Positions 52,707 to 63,425 of a stretch of DNA of 64,000 bases are shown here, one piece after another. The stretch spans positions 8,184,001 to 8,248,000 of the forward strand of contig JBAIAC010000042.1 of NCBI GenBank assembly GCA_037349315.1, given 5' to 3'. This DNA is from Chelydra serpentina (taxonomy: Eukaryota; Chordata; Testudines; Chelydridae). The notes beneath the pieces were generated by a model. The model saw nothing but the letters and a program-made list of their open reading frames with translations, made no database searches and was not told the DNA's origin. Made by a program: the position numbers and the translations under genes. Each line of letters begins with the position of its first letter. Position 1 is the first letter of the stretch.

Positions 52707-53984
52707 CTAGGAAAGATAAAAACTGAAAAAGAGAAAAATACCTCTTGAAGATGATTGGCAAAAACAGACTTTAGCTTTAACCCAGCAATGAAGAAGTTGG
52801 GGGGTGGGGGAGAGAAGAAAGCCCCCTGGTTCGATAATGGAGTTGAAGGAGCAGAGCTGGCTGGTATGTTGACTCTTTGGATATATTATCATAAGTTTTA
52901 TGCAGCAGATTTAACAAAATATCAACCTCTCTCAAATTGAACCAGGAACCCAATTTCTATATTGAAGGGTCTGAGAGCCCACAGTAACGGGCAGCCATTT
53001 AGACACACATAGTTTGATTCACGTCATCTCATATCTCTTCTCATTACAAAGTTTGTCCAAATGTGGGATACCATTACTGAGAAAGTCTTCATATTTTTGT
53101 CTAAGCCAAAACAATCAATCAATACATCTAATGCTGGAGGTCAGACTAGAGGATTTAATGGTCTTTTGTGGCTTTCCAATCTATAAAACTAAGAATGTAC
53201 CTCTGTGATTCTTTCACACTGTTACACAGTTCCAAAATATCCAAAATTCTCAACAGGTAGAGCCAGGTTTACCACCCATTAGCAAATATTAATAAGTGTT
53301 GGTAACCCTTTTAATTATATAAGTTGTGGAACCTGAAAATGTTAAATTGTACTGGGAATTCTCTCCCTGTAACATGAATTCTTGGACTATTAAGGCTGAG
53401 ACTTCAATAGCACTCTAAAGGAGTTAGGCACCCGCTCCTCTTGATGAGTTGGGCACCTAAATCCATTAAGGCACTTAGAAAATTCCAACCCATATTGGTA
53501 GGAAAGTTAAAACTTTTATTGCACTGATTTTTCTAGTTTCTCTCTCTCTCTCTCTTCTTAAGTAATCAGCTATATATCCATCTTTCTATCTCCCATGTAT
53601 ATAGAATTGGTGCTGTGTGGCTGCAGGCTACAGCATCCATGTTTCACCAGTCGTATTTATCTCCAGCAGCTACAACTGGCTTTGTCCCCTCCTATGGAAT
53701 CCTTTCCCGGACACTGTGACCAATGTGAACCTCTTGTGACTCAGGATGGCCTTTTCAAAAACAGGTGTGATTGATTGGTTCACAGAAACATAACTAGCAG
53801 AGGGAAATGGAGTTAAAGCAATAAAATCCTATGCACATATTGTCTATCGAAACACTGCCTTTCCTTGCCAGTTTAAGCAGGTTCCACTTAACCCAGGTAC
53901 CCCCCAAGAACAATGAGGCAGGTTGTCCCCGGCAACCCCAGCCTCTCAGACAGTCTGACACCCCAATCAGAATCTCTCCCCACT
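52707..53984. other. Intergenic, OR 5' flank
   Basis: 52707-52740 holds two acceptor-like tracts (TTTTTCAG, TTTCCTAG on the minus strand). 53125-53205 resembles a CR1 3' fragment (GGAGGTCAGACTAGAGGATTTAATGG). 53395-53490 is the dispersed GTTAGGCACC family. No gene. Confidence 0.45.
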
Positions 53985-54600
53985 TATTCCTAGATTCCAA
54001 GGCCAGAAGGGTCCCTGGGATCATTTAGACTAAACCACTGTGTAACACAGGCCGTAAGACTTCCCTGAATTAATTCCTGTTTGAACTAGAGCAGATCCTT
54101 TAGAAAAAACATCCAATCCTGATTTAAAAATTTCCACTGATGGGAAATCCGCCACGACTCTTTGGTAAATTGTTCCAATGGTTAATAACCCCCACTGATA
54201 AAAACTGTGCCTTATTTCCAGTATGAATTTGTCTAACTTCAACTTCCAGCCATTGGATCTTGTTACACCTTTCTCTGCTAGACTGACAAGCCCACCATTA
54301 TCACATTTCTGTTCCCCACATGGTTACTTACAGACTGTGATCAGTTTACCCCTTAACCTCCTCCTTGTTAAACAGAACAGATGGAACTCCTTGAGTCTCT
54401 GCAATCCTTTAATCATCCTCATGGCTATTCGCTGAACCCTTTGTGAATTATGGGCACCACAACTTGACGCAGGATTCCAGCAGGGGTCGCACCAGTGCCA
54501 AATACAGAGGTAAAACAGCCTCTCTGCTCCAGATTACCCAGTTTATATATCCAAGCATCACATTAACCCTTTGAGCCACAGGCTGTCTTTTTATCCACTC
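53985..54600 (-). mobile_element. CR1-like 3' part, old
   Basis: On the plus strand it reads TTCCAAGGCCAGAAGGGTCCCTGGGATCATTTAG, the reverse of a CR1 tail, and then text matching the reverse of CR1 C-terminal coding (TGGAACTCCTTGAGTCTCTGCAATCC). Frames are broken. Confidence 0.75.
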
Positions 54601-55399
54601 CAAAGTCTCTTAGTTCAGAGTTGCTGCCCAAAGGTCCCCTGGGGTTTTGAGAAGGGCACCTGAACCTGACTACACTGGTCCATGCAGTGTAGTAGCTGAA
54701 AGCTTCTCTCTCTCACCAACGGAACTTGGTCCAATAAGAGATAGTACCTCACCCTGTATCTCTAATACACTACTTCATGCATTTCTCCCAAGGGGCTTTT
54801 CCTTTTGAACATCAGACCCTTGAGGTCTGTCTACAGCTACTATGAGAGGGTGCTTGCAGAATTTAACCCTTAACTACCCATACCACAGCCACCCAAAGCA
54901 ACTGTAAGTATCAGCAGGACTTGGGCCTGTAAGTTTAACAGGTAAGTAATATCCCCATACAGCCACCTGGCAGTGCCTGTAGCTGACTGATTCCCTGGAG
55001 CCCATAATCTGCAGTGGTTGTATGCCGCAGTAAATTCCATCCTGCATGATCGGACTGACAGTGGTCTTGGCTCCTTGACCCCATATTCGCCCATGGTGCG
55101 CACCAAGAAGTGTCCAGGCAACAGTGCGGATCCCAGCCAGCTGCCATGAACACCCTGATTCTCTGTCTCTGAACTCCTGGTACTGACCTCAGCTCTGACT
55201 TGGATTCTGATTCCTGATCGACCCCTGGAAACCCAACTGGGATGCCCATACCTGTATTTGACCCTCGTCCCAATTCCTGATTTTGTCTTCGGCTCTGACC
55301 CTCAACTTGGCTCTTGACCCTGATACTGACTCTGACCCCTGACTTAAGTTCCAGGATCTCAAGCTCCTACCACTTGTCCTACCTACCTTTTCCCAGCAT
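54601..55399. other. Intergenic with retroposon fragment and CTGA-rich text
   Basis: 54695-54775 belongs to the CTCTCTCACCAAC...TTACCTCACC family (minus). 55130-55340 has many CTGA/CTCTGAC units, an imperfect low-complexity tract. No gene. Confidence 0.4.
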
Positions 55400-56484
55400 C
55401 CTGACACAGATTATGTATTGTAAAAATGAATACAGATAATTCCCACATTCTTCACAGAAGGCGAATCTTATATTGCTAATGCTTAATTACTCAAGCACTT
55501 TAATACCCCAGTTTGAAAGGTGGTATATAAATGCAAAGAGGCAGCAGTTTGGAATTGGATGCTAATCTCTATTCATAGGACAGCTCACACTTGAGTTGAT
55601 GAACTCATTTCTCAGGGTTTGAGACAAGGAGGGTAAAGTAATACCTTTTATTGGACCAACTTCTATTGGTGAGAGACAAGTTTTCAGTTACACAGAGCTC
55701 TTCGGGGTTTGGCAGACAGGACTCCGGTTCCACTGAAGTTCTTGTCTTTCATCATTCTGCAGAAACAGGACTTTCTCAGTAAAGAGACCTGCAGTTACCT
55801 GAAGGACTGAGCTGTTGCATGTGATCTATCTTTGGAAAATGGCCTTCCCCTTCTATTTAATAAGTGTAAATACTCTCTCATATATGTATTCTTTCTTCAT
55901 GCTTATCAATACAGTCCCACTTCAACCTTTTCCCACTTAGTTCATTTTGTGTCTCCAAAGCTTTGTAGCTAACAATGCCCAGTGTGACTTGCAATTATAC
56001 AAGTCCCATTGTACATCATTTTTTTAGTCTAATGATCCTTTGTGGAAAATATTTTTGAACATGGACAAACACCAGCTTACATTTTTGGGTGATGCCTGTC
56101 CCAGGTGATGGCCAGGTATAAGGTACTTACACCAACCCTTAATTAGTATTCAAGATATGCTGCCATCTAATGGGCATTTTTGAAAATAGCTGCCCATATC
56201 TCACTTTTACAACATGCTGCCACCTAGTGGTCATTTTACAGTATAGCTTTGCCATTATTGTATTGGCTACTGAACTCTATTGGTCACTGGTCAGTATTTC
56301 TGGCACTGCCCTCTCATTTCTCTACTCTGCTGCTATCTAGTGTCGACTTCCCACTGTTGCTCTTCTCTCCTCTTGGATTCTTTTCCCTATAGCTGCCTCT
56401 TTCCTGTTCTTGACTCTCATGTCACCTGGTGTCCATTATTTAGTATAACAACCCATAACTCACACCATAACATCTACTACTATC
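55400..56484 (+). repeat. Distal duplicated block, copy 1
   Basis: Homologous to 60365-61646. Landmarks: AGTAAAGAGACCTGCAGTTA, CTCCAAAGCTTTGTAGCTAAC, CCCATTGTACATCATTTTTT, ATATGCTGCCATCTA and CACCTGGTGTCCATTATTTAGT. It contains an extra GTAGCCATG-family fragment at 55620-55710 and lacks the TA-MITE found in copy 2. Confidence 0.85.
56217..56230 (-). promoter_or_regulatory. CTCF-core-like motif
   Basis: On the minus strand CCACTAGGTGGCAG fits the 14-base CTCF core consensus CCASYAGRKGGCRS at every position. Near-matches (one mismatch) lie at 56159-56172, 61355-61368 and 61484-61497. Confidence 0.4.
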
Positions 56485-56633
56485 CAGCGGCTGAGCTGGG
56501 AGGCAGGGGGGCGGCTTGCCGCAGCTGCCTCCCGGCCGCTGAGCGGGGAGCCAGGAGGCAGCCGCCCTCCGCCCCCCAAATCCTGGCGCCCTAGGCAACC
56601 GCCTAGGGTTGCCTAGTACTAGCGCTGGCCCTG
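56485..56633. repeat. GC-rich hAT-like fragment
   Basis: The right part (GGCGCCCTAGGCAACCGCC to GCTGGCCCTG) matches the end of the hAT element at 47887-48324. The left part is different and no target duplication is visible. It begins exactly where copy 1 of the distal block stops matching copy 2. Confidence 0.5.
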
Positions 56634-56641
56634 ATGGTAAT

Positions 56642-56984
56642 AAGCACAATTTCAGGGGTGGCAGATTTCCCACACTTACGTCCCCATCTATGCTGTACCA
56701 GAAGTTAATATTTTTAGTTTCCAAACATTTATTTTGATCAAAAAGGGCTTTTTTACAGATCTAAAAAATTGGTTAAAATTTTGTCTCCATTCTGTCTGGT
56801 GCCCAGTTAATAACTCCATGATGGGAACATGGTTATTGCCATCTCCTTCCCTGGTCCTTCTACTGAGATGAACAACACTGAGTGCAGAGATTTTCACTGG
56901 GAATTTTCAACTTAATTTTAATGGGGACTGATTGCTTAAATCACCTGGACAGCTTTGAAAAACTCAGGATATGTTATTATCTCG
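56642..56984 (+). repeat. OR 3'-flank duplication, copy 2
   Basis: Matches copies 1 and 3 from TTTCAGGGGTGGCAG through AACAACACTGA, then skips about 455 bp relative to copy 3 and resumes at GGGAATTTTCAACTTAATTTTAATGGGG. Confidence 0.8.
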
Positions 56985-57285
56985 GAGTCTCTGCACGTTT
57001 TTGTGAAAGCCACATTTACTGACTGCTTTGTTCAAGGCTTCCTTGACCTCTCTGTTTCTCAGGCTATAGAAGAGAGGGTTTACCAGGGAAGTCAGGTCCG
57101 GGTAGCAAAGAGAGAGCACTTTGTTCAGGTCTCTCAGTGATTCACATTTCGGTAGCATGTAGACAATCATTATGGTTCCATAGAAAATATGACCACAATG
57201 AGATGAGAGGAGCAGGTGGAAAAGGCCTTTTGCCTCCTGGCGGTGGAAGAGATTCTCAGGATGGTGGCAATGATGCAAACCTAGT
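56980..57285 (-). pseudogene. OR pseudogene, helices 6-7 only
   Basis: The remnant covers from helix 5/6 to the C-terminus. KAFSTCSSH text is in one frame and, after a one-base loss near 57187, [28 protein letters not shown] and NPLFYSLRNREVKEALNKAVSK follow in another. The stop region is shifted again. The 5' two thirds are gone; upstream of 57285 nothing OR-like is seen. Closest to the 45472/58179 pair. Confidence 0.9.
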
Positions 57286-57389
57286 ACTCTCGATGTCTGC
57301 TGAGCCAGCTGTCTGCGCAGGGCTGGGACAGCATATGGAGACAGCAGCAACCACGCTGACTGACAACAGTTCGTAGAGGGCTATGATGG

Positions 57390-58178
57390 CAAGAAGAACA
57401 ATTTCAGGGTGGCAGATTTCCCAGGCTTATGTCCCCCACTTCTCCGGACCTGACTTCTGCTGCACAAGGAGTTACTATTTTTATTGTCCAAACATTTATT
57501 TTGATCAAAAATGGCTTTTTTATGGATATAAAAATTGGTTAAAATTTTGTCTCCACTCCGACTTCAGTTTAAAAACTCCATGATGGGACCATGGTTATGA
57601 CCACCTCTCTCCCTGCTCCTTCCACTTAGATGAACAACAATGACCCGAGCTCCGGCTGGATTCTGCATTGTAACAGGGGCATAAGAAACAATCTCTAGCA
57701 ACAAATATGAAGGCACCCATTGTGTTTTGTTTGTATTACTGTCTGAATTTGATTATAAGACTTTATTATCTAACATAGAGAAACAATGAACAGGGGATAT
57801 ACACAGGGATTTACTTTGATGGTTAGTGGATTTTATGCCTTACACGATGTCAGCTCTGTGCAGTTTCAGACACTTTACACACTCCTCACATAGGGTGAAC
57901 ATTTAGCCAACATTCTGGAGAAAAATATCATCATGCTGTGTGTGTATCAGTGCTGAACATGAGAGAGTAACAGAACTGTCAAAATCCTCACTTTCCTAGA
58001 AGATGTGTTGCATGGACACAGCGGGGGACCATAAAGACTGTCTCAGTAACTCCATGCAGATCATCTTCATTTCTTTTTCACAATAGTACTGAGATTCTCA
58101 ATGGGCATTTTCAACTTAATTTTAATGGGGGCGGGCTGATTGCCGGGCATCTTTGAAAACCTCAGGCTAAGATATTAT
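57390..58178 (+). repeat. OR 3'-flank duplication, copy 3
   Basis: Full-length version of the flank. Contains the empty site (AGGGG at 57792-57796) of the solo LTR present in copy 1. Confidence 0.85.
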
Positions 58179-59144
58179 TTAGGAGTCTCTGCACATTTTG
58201 GTGAAAGCCACATATTTACTGACTGCTTTGCACAAGGCTTCCTTGACCTCTCTGTTTCTCAGGCTGTAGATGAGGGGGTTTACCAGGGGAGTCAGGACTG
58301 TGTAGCAAAGAGAGAGCACTTTGTTAAGGTCTCTCAGTGTATCACGTTTCGGTACCAGGTAGACAATCATTATGGTTCCATAGAAAATTGTCACCACAGT
58401 GAGGTGAGAGGAGCAGGTGGAAAAGGCCTTTTGCCTCCCGGTGACAGAAGGGATTCTCAGGATAGTGGCAATGATACCCACGTAGGACGTCAGGGTTAGT
58501 AGGAATGGAGGCAGGGTGAATACAGAGACTAATATGAAATCCAGCAATATGACCAGGTGAGTGTCACTGCAGGAGAGTTCCATCAGTGGGATGGAATCAC
58601 AATAGAAATGGTCAATTTCATTTGGGCCACAGAATATTAACTGTGATAGGAATAAGACAAAGATGGCAGTAACCAAACAGCCATTTAACCAGGACCCAGC
58701 AGCCAACTGGAAGCAAAACCTGGTATTCATAAGAGTTGAATAGTGCAGGGGTTTACATATCGCTAAATACCGATCATAAGACATCGCTGCTAGGAGATAG
58801 CATTCTGTACATGCCAGAGAACCAGAGAAATACAGTTGTGTGATGCAGCCACTGACTGAGATGGTTTTGTCCCCACTCAGGAGACTGGACAGCAACCTGG
58901 GCAGGATGGTGGAGGTGTAGCAGGTCTCCAGGCAGGACAAGTTCCCCAGGAAGAAGTACATGGGGGTGTGAAGGTGCTGGTCAGCCATGACTAGCACCAC
59001 AATGAGGGTGTTCCCGGCCACGGTTGCCATGTAGATCACTTGGAACATGAGGAAGAGAAGAATTTGTAGGTCAGGGAGATCCCCGAATCCCAAGACGATG
59101 AATTCTGTGATGGCCGTTTGGTTTCCCCAGTTTCTGTCTGCCAT
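58179..59144 (-). CDS. Olfactory receptor, class II, local subfamily member
   Basis: Intact 321-residue receptor from the ATG at 59144 (MADRNWGNQT); the codons upstream in this frame offer no ATG. Hallmarks: NQT sequon, [70 protein letters not shown] and PLVNPLIYSLRNREV. Close paralog of the receptor at 45472. Unlike that gene, the AG of the acceptor 9 nt before the ATG is mutated (TTCCTGG for TTCCTAG, base 59155), so a different acceptor or a leader without splicing must be used. Confidence 0.95.
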   Translation of the reverse strand: MADRNWGNQTAITEFIVLGFGDLPDLQILLFLMFQVIYMATVAGNTLIVVLVMADQHLHTPMYFFLGNLSCLETCYTSTILPRLLSSLLSGDKTISVSGCITQLYFSGSLACTECYLLAAMSYDRYLAICKPLHYSTLMNTRFCFQLAAGSWLNGCLVTAIFVLFLSQLIFCGPNEIDHFYCDSIPLMELSCSDTHLVILLDFILVSVFTLPPFLLTLTSYVGIIATILRIPSVTGRQKAFSTCSSHLTVVTIFYGTIMIVYLVPKRDTLRDLNKVLSLCYTVLTPLVNPLIYSLRNREVKEALCKAVSKYVAFTKMCRDS

Positions 59145-60364
59145 AGTTTGAGTCCAGGAACAATAAAACAAGCTGGGCAACTGAATTGAAAGAACATAGA
59201 GTTAAAAGTTAATCAAGTCTCATGAATTAATTCAATAAATATTTGGAAACTCCCCTTCCTGTCCTGATTACAGGCTGAAATGTTAAGCCTAAATGCAGAG
59301 TTCAGAGCAAAGTGACAATCTCAATTCGAGAACAGAACATTGGTATCCATGTAGACCACCCTCTGCCATGATCAGAGCAGTAACTACTGTAACAGCCCAT
59401 ACCTCTGATAGCCAGGTACTGATATCATGGATCAGACTATTTCTTTGTCTACCATCATATCCCTTCTAGTAACATCTTGAAGCTTAACAATCATGTTTAA
59501 ATGCTGTATTTCACTTCTGGCAATGACCAGAATCATGCCATGTCTTAGGAGTCAAAATCAAACATCAACTGAAATCTTGGACGGAGATTTTTCAGTGCAG
59601 TCTATTGTTCTTAGGCACTGACCTTCTGTTAGATTTATTTCCATTAATTCTAACAATATATCCTGGTATATTCAGCATTTCAGTGCCCTATAGGAAAAAA
59701 CAATTCTCCTCCCCATCCCCAAAGAGATCAGTTTGTGCCATAAATTATGAAGTGGAGTAAATTCTCCCTTAGTTCCTGTGGTGGTGATGGTGATGTGGTC
59801 AGGGACTGGCAATGCCTTTTCTGTTTCCTCGTGTTGACTATGAAGCAGTAGTAAAATACAGCTCTTTGGAGGGTGGATCTTAGGTAGGGGCAAAACCAAG
59901 CTGATGTTCAACCCTAATTGGGGAGTGACCCTCCCCACTCCATAATGATTGTGGGATGATAATACAGGAACAAGAAAGGCACTGGGGCGGGGTGGGGGAG
60001 GGAGGAAAAGATGCTGCCCCTGAACTTGGTGTCTGGAAACAATCTGGCATGCATGATCCGGGCTAATAAGACTCTATCGCCACTCGCCACCCCATTGGGA
60101 CACACACTGAGCTGGATCCTCAGCCGGAGTAAATCAAGGTAGCTCTATTTCTTTCAGTGGGGCCGATCCCCAACAGAGGACCTGTCACAAGACATGGATC
60201 TCACGCTCCAGCTCTGTGGAAAGGCGCTATGAACACCGACTGGCACTGCAGTCATAAGGTGAGGGTAAAACTCTTTATATTCACCTGAAGAAGAGCTCTG
60301 TGTAGCTCGAAAGCTTCTCTCGTTCACCCACAAGAGTTGGCCCAATAAAAGATATTACCTCGCC
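59145..60364. other. OR 5' flank and intergenic
   Basis: 59145-59500 is the reverse-complement partner of 45134-45471. 60285-60364 is a fragment of the CTCTCTC..CACC..TTGGCCCAATAAAAGATATTACC retroposon family. No gene seen between. Confidence 0.45.
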
Positions 60365-61646
60365 CGCCTTGTGCCTCTATTATTCACAAAGCACGTTCAT
60401 GCCCTGTTTGGAAGGTGATATAGAAATGCCGTCAGGAAGATGGTGCTCACCTGTAACCACAGACAGCTCAAGCTTGAAGTGATGAGCTCTTATTTCTCAG
60501 GGTTCAACAGCCAGGACTCAGGAATCTCAGTAGAGGTTTTTGTCTCTCCGGTCTCTGCAGAAACTGGGTTTTCTCAGTGAAGAGACCTGCAGTTATCTGA
60601 AGGGGTGAATCGGTGCATTTGATCTTCATTTGGAAAAGGGGCATCCCCTTTGATTTACCAAGTATAAATGCGCCCTCATATTTGTATTCTGTCTTCATGC
60701 TTTTTAATATGGTCCCACTTTAAACTTTCTCCCACTTGGTTCAGTTTGTGTCTCCAAAGCTTTGTAGCTAACAATGCCCCGTGGTACTTCCAATTACACA
60801 AGTCCCATTGTACATCATTTTTTAGTCTAATGATCCTTTGTGGAAAATATTTTAGATCATGGACACACACCAGCTTACATTTTTGGGAGATGCCTGTCAA
60901 AGGTGATGGGCTGTTATAATGTACAGTAGAACCTCAGAGTTACGAACATCAGAGTTACAAACTGACTGGTCAACCACACACCTCATTTCGAATCGGAACT
61001 ACACAATCAGACAACAGAAAAGACCCCCCAAAAAAGCAAATACAGTACAGTACTGTGTTAAACGTAAACTCCTAAAAAAATAAAGGGAATGCTTTAAAAT
61101 AAAGATTTGACAAGGTAAGGAAACTGTTTCTGTGCTTATTTCATTTAAATTAAGATGGTTAAAAGCAGCATTTTTCTTCTGCATAGTAAAGTTTCAAAGC
61201 TGTATTAAGTCAATCTTCAGTTGTAAACCTTTGAAAGAACGACCATAACATTTTGTTCAGAGTTACGAACATTTCAGAGTTATTCCTGAGGTGTTCGTAA
61301 CTCTGAGGTTCTCCTGTACTTGCACCCGCCCCTTTTATTAGTAGTCAAAATATGCTGCCATCTAGTAGCTATTTCTGAAAATAGCTGCCCAATCTAACTT
61401 TCCCATTATTGTATTGACCACTGAAATCTATTGGTCACTAGTCAGTATTTCTGACCTTCCCCTCCCTCACTTCCTCTACTCTGCTGCCATCTAGTGTCCA
61501 TTTCCCAGCATAACAGGCTGTTACTCTGTTCTCCTGTAGCGCATTCTTCTTTTTGCTTTCCCATTCTCGGCTCTTATGTCACCTGGTGCCCATTATTTAG
61601 TGTAACAGCCCATTTCTCACTACTTAACATCTGCTACTATCAACAG
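60365..61646 (+). repeat. Distal duplicated block, copy 2
   Basis: Partner of 55400-56484. It carries a TA-MITE (60924-61316) absent from copy 1 and ends where the 7SL-derived insertion begins. Confidence 0.85.
60922..61318. mobile_element. TA-flanked mariner/Tc1-type MITE
   Basis: The element spans 60924-61316, start CAGTAGAACCTCAGAGTTACGAACA, end TGTTCGTAACTCTGAGGTTCTCCTG. The terminal repeats are nearly perfect over about 25 bp. TA flanks at 60922-60923 and 61317-61318. The paralogous block has a single TA at 56124-56125, an empty site. Confidence 0.9.
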
Positions 61647-61880
61647 GGGCCCGGTGTGGTGGCACATGCCTGTAATCCAAGCTGCTTGGGAGGCTGCGGT
61701 TGGCAAATCACTCAGGAGTTCTAGGCTGCTGTGCGCTATGTCAATCAGGAGTCCGGTGCTACTGACAGCTTGGCCAGCAGGTAGTTGGAGGACTGGCTAG
61801 ACCAACCCATCTGATGTGTTGTGATCGGCGCTCTCTCTGTGAGGGCTGATGGACCGATCAGTGACAGTGACTATCAACAG
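61636..61880 (+). mobile_element. 7SL RNA-derived retroposon, 11-bp TSD
   Basis: ACTATCAACAG occurs at 61636-61646 and 61870-61880. The insert (61647-61869) begins with sequence matching the 5' Alu domain of 7SL RNA: CCGGTGTGGTGGCACATGCC, then TGTAATCC.AGCT.CTTGGGAGGCTG, AGGAGTTCTAGGCTG and TGTGCGCTATG, to about 61765. The remaining 100 bp resemble 7SL only weakly. No poly(A) tail. 7SL RNA is the RNA of the signal recognition particle; this is a reverse-transcribed pseudogene or a 7SL-derived SINE, not a functional gene. Confidence 0.8.
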
Positions 61881-63249
61881 TTCATTACATAGTATCAAGG
61901 TCCTTTTCTCTGCAGTGCTCTTTACTCACCACTTATACACCATGATACAGCTTCACCTCCCTTTCCACTTCCCTCTGTTGGTCATTTGGCAACATAACAT
62001 CTCCTTTCTTGCCTTCCACGTTAGCTGCTGTCCATTGCGCAGCACCGCTACACTTGTCCCATTCCTCTGTCCTCTAGTGGGCATGGACAGCATAATCTCA
62101 TCTCTCCACATTTCTTACCTACTGCTGGGTGTGCGCTGTTCCAAATGATAACCACTAGGAACCAAATCACACCACATCATGATTGCAACATTAGTGGCTA
62201 CGAGAGCACATACAACAGCAGCAGCTTTCAAAGTATTAGTAGGGCTTCCTATCCATCCATGTGCATTTCTGTTGATGAGGGGTCTGTTTCCAATGGAGAT
62301 GCACAGATTCAACCTACCAAGACAGAATCCCCATTGCTCTCCAGGCTGAGATTCTCAGAGGTGTTTAAGGAAGTTAAGAGTCCAACATCCATTTCAAAAT
62401 GATTTGGGTGCCTAACTCCATTAAGTCCCTTGGAAAATCCTTTCCACCGTGTTGGAGCCCTACCGTTCTCACCGTTGCCCAGCTCCCCTACCTCAGCCAA
62501 GCCATTCCTAGGACACCAACATTACCTAAAGTCAGGAAAAGTGTACCATGGTGGAACAAGGAATGTGAAATGATAGCAGATGTTAAGGGATGAGGACTGG
62601 GCTGTTATATTGAACAATGACCAATGGGGACACAAGAGCGTCAAGGATGGAGAGAGACTGCTAGCAGCATCCACTGGAGCTAACTCTAGAAGAGAGGAGA
62701 GGGTAAGAACAGAGCAATAAACTATTATGCTGCGTAATCGACACTAGAGGCAGCAGATTGGAAGAAATGAGCAAGGTCGGGAATATTGACCAATAAACTT
62801 CAAAACAAGATAAAGTAATGTGGAAAGGTCAGTGATTCTGCAAGATGTCCACTAGATGGCAGCATATTCTAAGCAGGAGAAATGGACAGCTATTTTCTGA
62901 AATGCCCACTAGATGGCAGCAGATATAGGCTTATTATTAATTATTTATTATAGGGACAGTACATTATAACAGGACACCACTTTGGACAGGTATCTCTGAA
63001 AAATTTAAACTAGTGTTTCGTTATGTGAAGTATTTTCCCCCATGGGATTTTTCCTTCATTTTATAAAGAATCAATGTCACATTGGGCAATGTTTGCTAAA
63101 AAAAAGCTTTGGAGACAGAAAATTAGTCAGGAGAGGCTTAATGTCTGTGGAAGAGCAACTCTTCACACTCATTGACGTCCCTCTCCTGTGTGGTGATTCA
63201 TACTCACAGAAGCTCACTACAACCGCTCAAAACCCGTTCCAAACTGTGA
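61881..63249. other. Intergenic
   Basis: 62340-62450 is the dispersed GTGCCTAACTCC..GGAAAATCC family. Otherwise nothing recognised apart from the motifs at 62849-62919. Confidence 0.4.
62849..62919 (+). promoter_or_regulatory. Two CTCF-core-like motifs
   Basis: CCACTAGATGGCAG at 62849-62862 and again at 62906-62919, both perfect fits to CCASYAGRKGGCRS, in the orientation opposite to those at 56.2 and 61.4 kb. They could be insulator sites bordering the OR block, or simply a repeated unit. Confidence 0.4.
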
Positions 63250-63425
63250 ATATTGTTGTAGCCATGTTGGTCCCAGGATATTAGAGAGACAAGGTGGGTG
63301 AGGTAATATCTTTTACTGGACCAAGTTCTGTTGGTGCAAGGGACAAGTTTTTGAGAGGTAGGGAGCTTGTATCTCTCTCCAACAGAACTTGGTCCAGTAA
63401 AAGATATCACCTCACCCACCTTGTC
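63250..63425. repeat. Fold-back retroposon copy, GTAGCCATGTTGGTCCC family
   Basis: After the head GTTGTAGCCATGTTGGTCCC, arm 63289-63338 (GACAAGGTGGGTGAGGTAAT onward) is followed by its near-perfect inverse at 63376-63425. No target duplication was found. Confidence 0.75.

Noticed and set aside
61647..61869. Functional 7SL RNA gene or a primate Alu contaminant
   Set aside because: The 3' two thirds of 7SL are not preserved, a target duplication surrounds it, and the flanks are turtle duplication block sequence.
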